Shown here: positions 26,951-37,357 of the stretch, one piece after another
How positions within the stretch are numbered: the stretch's first letter is position 1
Layout of the letters: every line of letters begins with the position of its first letter
Assembly: GCA_025331565.1 (NCBI GenBank)
Contig: JAFREQ010000025.1
Span: 3,578,078-3,642,077 of the forward strand
Length of the DNA stretch: 64,000 nucleotides
Reading direction: 5' to 3'
Source of the DNA: Holacanthus passer
Lineage: Eukaryota; Chordata; Actinopteri; Pomacanthidae
Notes under the pieces: model-generated
Databases searched by the model: none
Seen by the model: the letters and a program-made list of their open reading frames with translations, nothing else
Told to the model about the DNA's origin: nothing
Position numbers and translations under genes: made by a program

Positions 26951-29552
26951 GGAGGGACTATTAGACTATTATGACAGGTGGACTTACCTGAAAGCCATCA
27001 ACACAGACTGGACACTATGGAGGCCTCAGTGACACAATAAATATTATACACAGACACAGTTAGCTGAGGCTAAATGGTAGCAATATCATCAGATGCGGGA
27101 ATGTAGGAAAATGGGCATGAAAATCAAATTTACTCAGTCAGTTATATTGAAAGATTTTATTACATAATACGGCAAAGATGCATAGCAATAGGAGAGAGGA
27201 ATAAGGTGAAACAGGCCCAAGGTTTGAATGTTGGAAAGTGTGTTGGAAAAAGGCAACATTTTCTTAAGTAAAAGTACCAATACCACAATGTAAAAATACT
27301 CCAAGTTAAAGTACGAGGTGTCGCTCGTAGTGATGAACCTACAGAGAATTATCACATATTTGAGATCATTGATGGGAGAGGAAAGAAGAAAAAACAGGTT
27401 CTGATAGGTTGCTTTTTTTAACTTCTTCTTCTTCTTCTTCTTCTACTTTTAGTGTTGAGTTTGCATGTTATTCGATAATTTTTCCTCTTCAAGCCTTGAA
27501 TAGTTATTTAGATTAAACTATCTGAGATGTTTAGAGGGTAAATGTCACTAATAATTGACGAGCCCTGACTAGATAATTCATTATGGTTATCACATAAATG
27601 TAGTGGAGTTGAAATATAGCATTTCTATTTGAAATGTAGTAGAGTGGAAGTTTAATGTAGCATAAAATGGAAATACTCAAATTAAGTACAAGTACCTCAA
27701 AATTGCACTTAAGTGCCGTACTTGAGTAAATGCACTTAGCTGCTTTCTGCTACTTCTGATGTCACCTTTAATGAGCTTGAACACTGTACTGGCCTCAAAA
27801 CAAATCCATCCAAACTAAATAAGTCTGCTCGAAGTTAAAGCTGAAAACCTCCTTTTTCAATATTTATGAGGAGGCATTATGATGACACAACACCCAGCAG
27901 TATGTATATAAGAGAAAAAGAAAAATAAGGGTATCTCCGCCTGTCTGGAAAATGTTGTACACCACATGTGATGATTACTTTCTTTAAGACAGCCCACATA
28001 TCCTCTGATTATTTTATTGACTGAAATGAAGTGAATCTTGTCCCTAAAGTGATCTCTTGTGGGGGATGGTTAGGCAGCTGCTGTATCATGTAAAGTGAAA
28101 GTAAGACAATGGAGAGGAGAGTTAGGCTTGTATGGGATTATGAATACAGTGCAATAGGGAGGGCGGCTGGTGGGGCTGCATCAATAGGATTAAACTGTTA
28201 TTATAAGTATTTATGACAGCTTGTGTCGGAGCTATAGTTAGGTTGAAGCCAGTCTCGTGTTATCAGCTCACGACCAAACAGAAAATCTCACCATTAATGG
28301 GTTTTTTTGGGGTTTTTTTGGGTTTTTTTTACCAGATCACCATTAATCACATTTCTACTGATGTCTTTAAAGATTGATGGAACTTGTTTAGCCCTCTAAT
28401 GGCAGAGATGTCTGTCCATCCATTACTTTCTTAAGAGAAACATCTTAACTAAACTAAATGAATTTTCAAGGCGTTCAGAGAATAGTTCATGAGATCTTGA
28501 GATGTTTCTTTCTTACACCAATTAATGACAAATTTTACATTTTTGGTACAGCCAAGAATAGCAAAGTTGTTTTTAGGTTTTAGAAAGAGAGAAGAAAGAA
28601 ACAAGAAAACATGAATAATGAACAGACGTCCGTAAACTGCCATGTTGCATTAATTTAATGATTATTTTTATTGGTAGAAGAGTTGAAATGACACAGTTAC
28701 ATATTGAGTTGAAGCAGACTAGCAGTATTTATAATTGCATAATGCAGTGGTGAACGTGTACACTGATGTGAGATAGGGGCTATACAGATTAAAATAGCAT
28801 TAACATGTTGTCCTCTAATCTATATGGTGACAATACTTTCACATAACATTTTTGTTGTGGCAACTACATCAGCTTAAAACATCTACCCCATAATATTTCA
28901 GAAAGAAGGAATGCATCATATATACAAATACACAGTGTCAACAGATATTTACTCAGAGTAATAGATTTCACATTTTCTGATTATTTAAAATCATATTCCA
29001 CATAAATCATCAAATTGTTTTTCAATAATATCAATAACTTCATATCACTTTAAGAGCAGTTTTCCTGTTCTGTATATTCTGTATATTAACACTATATATA
29101 ACACTGACTGAATTCCTTGATGTCTCCTACCTTTAAAAACCTCGTCTTTCATCCTAAAAAAGATCAACCGTAGCTGTTGAGCTCACAGCTGAATGAAGGG
29201 CCGCTTCTATTGAACAAAATGATGCATTTATCTTAAAAGGGCTTTTTTAAAAAACAATTCTTCACATCAACTTGATGTCTATTATCACTGACAATAATGG
29301 ATGAGTCATTTCATCGCTTCCCACTGGCACTTATCTCAGCACAGAGGCCATTTTGATTCTCACTCTTGTCAGCAGCAACAATGGAGACTCAGCAGATGAC
29401 TTTTTATGTGATCAACATGCTCTCTGCTAATTTGGGAGGAAATGACAGGGTAACAGGGAAAGGGAATAGACATATTAAATGACACATTATTAAAATGCCC
29501 ACTTAAATGGAAATATATATTTATAAAGCATATACGGAAATAGTTTGTTATA
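26951..29552. other. Intergenic between rom1 and the TJAP1-like gene
   Basis: No coding exon is supported. Contains a fish repeat at 27,230-27,780, a (CTT)n run at about 27,424-27,444, and three repeats of a G-run/T7 unit at 28,299-28,331. Otherwise AT-rich unique-looking sequence. Confidence 0.5.
27230..27780. repeat. Common fish repeat ('tACTTaAGTaAAaGTA' family)
   Basis: The first part has AAGTAAAAGTACCAATACCAC and 'AAAAATACTCCAAGTTAAAG'; the second has 'GTAGCATAAAATGGAAATACT', 'AGTACAAGTACCTCAAAATT' and TACTTGAGTAAATGCACTTA. These are the phrases of a high-copy teleost repeat. Subfamily is not assigned. Confidence 0.75.
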
Positions 29553-29990
29553 TTACAACCCCCACTCCAAAAAAGTTGGGACTCTTTTTAAAACTTAAAT
29601 AAAACTGTATGGGATAATTTGCTATTCTTTTCTGACAGTACAAAGACAATATATCTAATGTTTGACCTCATCAACGTCATTAATCTTTGTAAATATCTGC
29701 TTATTCTGAATTTGATGCCAGCAACATGTTTCAAACTAGTTGGGACAGGAGCAACTAAAGACTGTGAAAGTTGTGGACTGATCCAAAAACACCTGTTTGG
29801 ATCATTCCACAGGTTCATTGGTAACAGGTGATAGTATCATGATTGGGTATGAAAGGTTCATCCTGGAAAGGCTCAGTGGTTCACAAGCAAGGATGGAGAG
29901 AGGTTCAACACTTTGTCAAACACGTGATTGTATAAAGGATCCGGAGCACTTCATAAAACTGTTGTTCGTAAATTTTTTGGAGTGAGGGTA
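29553..29990. mobile_element. Short DNA-transposon copy with terminal inverted repeats
   Basis: Begins with TACAACCCCCACTCCAAAAA and AGTTGGGAC, and contains TTTGATGCCAGCAACATGTTTC and GTTGGGACAGGAGCAAC, phrases of a very abundant teleost DNA transposon. The outer ends form a 17-bp inverted repeat (29,558-29,574 against 29,973-29,989, one mismatch). At about 437 bp it is an internally deleted, non-autonomous copy with no transposase. Confidence 0.7.
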
Positions 29991-30392
29991 TATTCATCTT
30001 CTCTTTTACTGAAAAAAATATTTTGGCATTTAACTGGTTTGTTTCTAATTTTTCATGCATTTATTGCAAGGCTAAAAGTGTTTTTTGTGTAAATTGATTT
30101 CCCCATACAATTATTTTGTGACAAAAATCTTTCAGTCAAGTTTCTATCCTTGAACATCATGCAAAGAATTTTTTTCATTTTCTTCTGTGAGTCCTGGTTT
30201 ATAAAATCTATTGAGCCCCTAAAAGTACATTGCATTCAAGCAAAGAAACTCATTTTCTCAGCTTCAGCAGAACTGTTATTTTGAATATACAATGTTTCCC
30301 TCTGACAGCAATGACGTACATGAATACATACATAATTCAATGCAATAAGATGAGAATATACATTCATCCAGCCATGTTTTCGGATGACTTTT

Positions 30393-32076
30393 TCAGTCTG
30401 CCACTTTGCCTGTATCTTCCGCTCCACCCACCCACTCCTGGCCGCCTTGCTGCTCCTTCCCTCCACCCGCCTCCTTATGGTGCTGCAGCTGCTGCATGAA
30501 CTCATCCAGGATCTGCTGGGCTGACATGGACGTCACATCCACGACGTCCTGCTCCAAAAGCGTCACCTTCACTCCTCCCTTCCCACCCCAGCTGTCACCA
30601 CTCACATGGGCCTGTTGGGGGTTTGGAGGGCTTTCAGTGTGGTTACTGCCCAGGGGAGGCTGCTTTTGGCTTTGGGGATAGAGAGGTTGTGGTCTTGCAG
30701 CATAACTGGCAGCCATTTTCTTATAGATAGCAGTGCTGATGTCAGCTGCTGAGAAAGGTGGGCTGTGGCTGGACTCATGTTGGCCTGATAGGCTCCCTTC
30801 AGTTCCTGCTGTCTGCACCTCCTGTTTAAATGGCGAAAAGGCTGTGACCCTCTGTGGACCTGACTCTGATTTTGTCAACCAATCATGTGTTGCTTCCTCC
30901 ATTTTGGGAGTGTGGGATTGGCTATCTCCTTGTAAAGAGGTGGCACAATGCCTGTTCGGAGCAGAGGTCGTCAGAAACTTCTGTATGGCCTCAGCTGAAT
31001 TGAAGTGCTTCTCCAGTAACTCCTTTATCAAACATGGCACCTGAGGGAGAGACACCGAACACAAGATAAACTGTGAATTCAGTGCAAAGCAAGAAGAGAC
31101 ATGCCCCTCTCCTGCATTGCTCCAGGTTGTTTTGCATCTTTTTAGTAACATTTTGCAGGTTAATAATCTTACAACACATGCTGAAGATTAAACCAGTGGC
31201 TCCCAAACTGTTTTGTGACATGTGATTGAGCAGTGTCTGGTTGTGATTCAATGCCACAACTCTCAAGTGTCTATGAGTTGTTGAGGGTTCTACTAAAGAT
31301 TTATTTGCCCTCTAAACATCTCATATGGTTTCATTTTCAATAACTGTCAAAGATTTCACAAAAATATTGCTAAAATGAAAACAGATTTTTGAAGCAGAGC
31401 ATTTTTTCTTGCTTCCTGTGTGGTGCAGATTATATTTTTTAAAGTAGAGCTAATATGCTAGAAAGCATATTTGAATTGTTTACTATTTTTAATGTAGGCC
31501 AACAGTGGCTTGAGGAAGCTCTGTGCATCCTATTATGTTAACAATCGTCTCTAATAACAGCTACTTAAAATAGAGTCTCTATCTTTGGGGCCTTGTGACC
31601 CCTTGGTGCCCTCAGGCCTGTGCACACTAGGCCTGTTCATTTATCCTTTCACACACATTAGTAGAGAGTTCTGGGCGCACAAAAACATTTATCTTCTAAA
31701 CTTGAGTGTGATGAAGCTCACATCGAGACAAGATAAGGAGCAGTGATAAATTAGGCTTAAGCACATGTGCAATTGCAAACTTACCTGTGTTTCAGACTTT
31801 CAGACAAGGGGTGATGTTGTTTCATAATATTAGATTTTCAAATATTCAAGTATTGACAAACACTTAAAGAAGACTGATCCGTCTCAATAATGTGTTTAGT
31901 AAAATGTTTGCTATCTGTTGACATGTGCATGAATGTCCAGTAGATGGCCCCATGCTCACATTGATGTTTTCCAGGGCTGCGATGGTCCTGTGGGCGTCCT
32001 CCAGCTCTGAGCTCAGCTGGGACACACGGTTTTGGAGGTACTTCCTCTCACTGCTCAGGCTCTCTGACTGCATACG

Positions 32077-32118
<42 letters not shown>

Positions 32119-35100
32119 AACACGCCAACACACACATTATATGGAGACATTAATATGAAAGCAATTCATGCTTTGTGAATTCAGTGAGACAAAATCCTTT
32201 TATTTATCATTCTGCTCATGGTTTCCTGAATCTTATCTCCATGCAAGTTTTCTCACCGCTATGTGCAGGTGCTCCCCCAGCAAGTTATTGGCCTGCTTGG
32301 TGCCAGTGTGGGTCTCTAGAAGGCTGCAAGACACAGAGGAAAATAGAAGAAAGAAGCAGAAACCATGAATCTTCAATGCTTTAAGATCTGTTATTATTGT
32401 TTCTGCACACAATCCACCGTATCTTTTATCTGGGGTTAAAGACAGTTGCTTGTCAGGCCAAATGGTGACCTACTGAATATGCAACAACTGACACCAAACT
32501 GGAGCCCAGTGTGAGGTGACCATTCACTCCAGTTGCTCCAGTCTGTTGAGGAAGGTGTGGTATGTGCCTGGTGGGCTGCAGCTGTTGTTTGGTTGTAAAA
32601 AACAGGCTTGACAGGGTTCAGGCCACAACAGGACTCTCACTGGTGAGTGTGAAGGGACAGGACAGATGCCTGAGTCCCTCTGGCTCTGTTAGGAAAAGTG
32701 GTCACTGCAGAACTAACACATCCACAGAACTGAACAGGGGCCTTATCCAGTATGTTCCACTGATCAATTCATCTATAGATACTGTTATTTAAAGCCATAG
32801 GATGACTCGATTGACATTGATTTCAATTGGCTCTGGAGCCAATATGTGGGCGTGCATCACACCATTTCACTCTCCTATAGAAGCATGTTATGTATTGAAT
32901 AATCACGCAACACATGGAAGAGATGTGTTCCTGTCCCTGGTACTGTTCAGTATTTCTTTGTGCATACAAGTCAGAGCGTATAAGCAACATTAATCAGTCA
33001 TGCAGGCTGAATTCTGTTTTGTTTATATTCTCAAACCTTTTATATTTCTCCTTGACATGACTGAGCTCGTCCCTGGTCCTCTGCAACTCCGCCTCCAGGC
33101 TCTCGATGCAAACCACAGTCTGCAGCAAGTTCTGGTGCAGATCTGCATTCTCCTCCTGCAGAACCCTGAACACAGAGGATGATGGGAGGTCTGTCACAGA
33201 ATATATTTATCCTAGAGAGTATTTAGAAGTGCAACCCTCTTTGATTTAGACCAATACAAGACAGTATATACAGTAAGAATATAATCAAGGTCCTGAGTTG
33301 ACAAAGGCAGCCATTTGGCAGCAATGATCTCAAGAATCATTCGAGATGAGACATTTTCTCACATACCTCCACTTTATGAATCTATTCATTATGCATGGTC
33401 AGACTTTTCTTTATTTTAAATTTTGAACTAGAATAATCCATTCTTGGTGCCACATTTTATGTCATGATGATATTCATTACAACCCAAAAGGTTTAGGTAA
33501 AATGACAAAAATACCTCCTGAAAAAGGGCTTTAACTCTCATACAAGCACTGCAAAGATGGTTGCTACATAGATTCTATGCCAGTTTTACACTATTTATAT
33601 CTATGCACTATTTTAACTACAGAGCGACAGAGGTCTGGCAATAAGCACTTCAGCATGGGTTTTTTTAGAGCAAAATAATCAGGCCTAAAAAAAATCAAAT
33701 TATCTGTGTATCAGCCAAAAACTACTAAATTGTGTGACAAAAAAGTAACTAGAAAGATTGCATAAATGTGCAATATGTATTACATTTAGGAGGGGGATTC
33801 ATTTGCTGTTTATATTTTTTTGTCCAAATTCTGATGTTTTTGTCACATGTTATTAATGACACAGAGGTAGTTACATAAATGAGTTCCATAACTGCAGCTC
33901 TTGTAGTTAAAACAGGAGTGGGAGAGAGGATGCTCATTAGTGTGATCAATAACCACTGACCCATCACAAGATAGACAGAGAGAGAACAGAATGAGACAGA
34001 GAGAAATGCAAAAGTATATTACACACTTACTGGAGGTGATCGGCATCGCACAGCGTGTCCTAGAAACAGAATAAAGTAAGAGATAAGAGAAAAGATCATA
34101 ATAATCTTAAGGTTAGAGACATCAAGTAGCGCCATTGCTGAATCTCAGAACTACAACCTCATAGTCATTGTTTCATTTGAATTGCAGGGAGATAGAAGCA
34201 ACATCTGCAGTTCAGGATATCGCATTCATCATTCCATACAGTTATTTTCTGTACATACATATTACTGTTCAGGGTTATGAGAGCTGGAGCCTGGTCCCGC
34301 ATGTATTGTATAAAAGGCAGAATACACCCAGGATGGGTCATCAGTCCATTACTGAGAACATAACAGACTGAATAAACTATTGAGTTATGACAGACCTGCT
34401 CCCAGAAATGGATTAATCGATTAGTTCTGCAAAGTTATACTGTAGCTAGGATTTTCCCTTTTGCATGTGTGTGTGTGATTTTGTGTATGTAGGTGTGTTT
34501 ATGTGTGAATTCACTGAACCTTTACTTAACAAGACAAACTCAGTGATACTAAATCCTACACAGCGAGCACATGGGAAAAATGTTATGTAATATTATGTGT
34601 GTTTAATAGTACATGAGAGTGTAAGCCTGAGCAGATTCTTACATAAGAGCAATGTGATACTTGCTCTTATCCAACCAACTCAATTTCACATTTTGTTCAG
34701 TGCTGCTTGGCTGCTGATGTGAGCTAGTGCGAGTGATGCATGTCTGACGTGTGTTTTTACTTTCCCTTCCTATGTAGTCGATTCATAGATCACGCAGTCG
34801 CTCAAGGCTGATTCTTGAAAACAAGCAATTATACCATTTAAGTTGATAACTTCGGTAGTTTCAAAGGGAGTTTCCAGTAGAAGCACAGAACTATCGTCTG
34901 CTGCATTGCTGAAGGATGACTCAGCTTGCAGTGCGTAGTCTTTTACACATCCCACACAGCCAGTGACTCAGCTACACCGCCTCTCCAAGAGAGGAACAAC
35001 ACTCTACACTCATTATCATCCTGTTCTTTCTACAGAGATATCTTCCCTTCATGGCTTTTTTAAATGTATCTTGAAGCAACACATTCTGTATATGACACAA

Positions 35101-37357
35101 TTTGATTGATGTCACAATTTGATTCATACCCCATTTAAAGACCATTTGTGTTTTAATGCTAAGGTTTCTCTATCCCTTTGTTCACATTCATTGAGTGTGT
35201 TCAAAACACTTCAATCATCTTATCAACCAAAACATGTTTTCAATCATGTTTCCTGACTTTTCTAAACTGGAATGATGGATGTACTTTTTCACTTTCAGAA
35301 TCACAGAAGTGATGGGAGATTCCAGGCCTCATGCCTGGAATCTCCCATCACTTCTGTCTTTCCTGTCTCCTATTATTGTACCTTTTAAAAGTAACAAAAA
35401 TATCATTAAGGTCAACTCACCCTGCGTTTAGGATGCCCCACGTGCTGTGAATGGTGTCGTCCACTCTGCTCCGAGCTGTGGCTGGTAGCTGTGGAGGCTG
35501 TGTCTCTGGCCCTGGATGAGTCTGATTTTGTGGATGAAGATTCAGATCCGAGGCCTGGTCCTACAGTGGGGCCGGGGGGCACTTGTTGAGACTGGTGCTG
35601 AGGGAAGTGCTGGGTGTGTTGGCTGTAGGAGGCAGCAGGTTGCTGTTTGCGGTGGTGGCGTTGTTTGGGTTGGCTGGGTTCAGGGCTGGTGCTGGTGCCG
35701 TCTGTGAGGTGAGGGCCACATCTACCGTATCTGTCCCCTGACACAGAGCCCCCAGTGGGCGACAGCCTCCTGTCTTTAAGGTTACTTCCGTGGTGAGTGT
35801 GGTGGTTGGGAGAGTGGGGGTAGCAATGGGGCGGGGGGCTGCCGTGATGGTTCTTAGCTGCATATGAGGTCAGTTTGTCAGGGTTGGAGGAGTCAGAGTG
35901 TTTGCCAGAGCTGCTGCGAACTGCTTTCTTCTGTCGGCTGTGCTGTTTCGGATGCTGCTCCCTCTCCTCCCCTGAGCTCTCTCTGTGCTTCTTGGGTGGG
36001 AGCTGAGGCTTGACTGGTCCAGGTGTTTGGACTGGGGCAGGTGTCTTCACGGTTGCTTTACTATTGTTCACACCCAAAATGGTGAGATCTGACGGACTTA
36101 TAACCTGTTTTGTAATCTCATCTAAAAAGGCTGAGAATTGCAACTTCCCCTGCACAAAATTTGCCCTGGCTCGCTCTATCTCCACCTGAGTGACCCCTTT
36201 GTCCTTCTGTCCACTGGGATCCTGTCCTTTGGAAACTCTGGGGGACAGCACCTCCATCGACTTAGTCTTGCGAATGTCAGTATAAGGCTCCTTGTTTTTG
36301 AGGATGCCTTTGCTGGGGAGCTGGCTGGAGGACACTGCTCTCTTGGGGCCCCTGGAGACCCCTAACAGAATGTCCTCCTCACTGAAAGCCAGGCTTCGGT
36401 TCAAACTAGCTGTCTTATACAGAGGTCCATAGCTCATGTGCTGCACCCTGGATCGTTCCCCTCCAAGATCACTCTCATTGCCCTGCAGAAGGCCTTCATC
36501 ACTTCTGCTGTGTCCCCGGTCAAGAGAGGAAAAACCACGCTTTCCCCTCTTATGTGAGCTCCCATGTAACTCCCTACAAGCACTACCGTTTTTTCCATGC
36601 TTGATGGTGGCGAAGACGATGGGCTCACTGCTGTCATCCTCCCTGAAACCTCTGCGCACATCTGCAATGTTGGAGCAGGACAAGGAATGCTGTGGCTGCT
36701 CAGCATGACGAAGAGAGAAGGGATTGTTGGCACTCGACTCTGTGTACCAGGAGGAAAAAGAAGAGGAGGAGGAGGAGGAGAGGGAAGAGGAGGAGGCCCT
36801 GGAGAGAGTTACAGGTGTTTCATGGTTGTAAAGTATCTCATCCTCCTCGCTGTGGTGAGAGTGTGTTTGATGAGGATGGTGGGCATCGTGGTGAGGGCTG
36901 TCATGGAGATAGTGACTGTGTTGATGGTGACAGTGGTGCCCGTGGCTTTCATCTGTATTCCTGTCTGTGTCATCAAACATTGTGTACCTACAACACAAAG
37001 ACACAGAATATGAGTAACTTTAATGACATCTCTGCACATACATAACTGTATTGTATGGTTTAGTAACAGAGCATATGTATAATTTAAAAGTATTGTCAGA
37101 ATCTATATATTTGATTTAAAAACGCAGATGTAGCTTTTGCTCAATAAGGCAAATTTCAGGATGAATGCAACTTTTATCTCTAAACACCTCTTCCATCAGA
37201 GAGTAATCACAAATCTGGTAGACTGGAGTGAACCATCCTACCTGTGTGACTGAGCGTCTTGGTGATGGTGAAGGTGATGATGATGGTGGTGGTGTTTCCG
37301 TGGCTTGATCTCGTCTGGGCCACGGGGGCTGTGAACAGGCTTAAAAAACTTCTCCAT
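30393..37357 (-). CDS. TJAP1/BEGAIN-related coiled-coil protein with His-rich N terminus (complete, 7 coding exons)
   Basis: Exons: 37242-37357, 35421-36987, 34031-34059, 33037-33165, 32257-32323, 31960-32067, 30393-31040; all phases agree, 887 residues. ATG at 37,357 is the first Met after an in-frame TAG. Residues 22-32 are almost pure His and 54-84 hold 16 His. A Ser-rich run follows, then KGILKNK and RKTKSMEVLSPRV, and a compact block at 307-346 (ERARANFVQGKLQFSAFLDE). The region 420-560 is rich in Pro, His and Ser. The coiled coil (562-672) reads EENADLHQNLLQTVVCIESL ... SERKYLQNRVSQLSSELEDA, then PCLIKELLEKHF. This order resembles TJAP1 and BEGAIN (EEN-start coil, LEELN, LPCELQDMVRKHL). 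TJAP1 acts at tight junctions/Golgi and BEGAIN at synapses; the function here is inferred only. I cannot name a human orthologue. A likely poly(A) signal (AATAAA, minus) sits near 30,060. Confidence 0.8.
32079..32115. repeat. (CA)n microsatellite
   Basis: CA run adjoining the acceptor of the exon at 31,960-32,067. Read on the minus strand it is a GT tract. Confidence 0.85.
35303..35357. repeat. Perfect 25-bp inverted repeat with 5-nt spacer
   Basis: Arms 35,303-35,327 and 35,333-35,357 are exact reverse complements around CTCAT. The site is intronic, 64 bp from the end of the large exon of the TJAP1-like gene. Confidence 0.9.

Noticed and set aside
35303..35357. miRNA precursor
   Set aside because: The 25-bp stem with a 5-nt loop is too short for Drosha/Dicer processing and lacks a lower stem.
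36436..37045. Plus-strand frames of 90-138 codons opposite the TJAP1-like exon
   Set aside because: Shadow frames of a 1.57-kb coding exon with biased composition.
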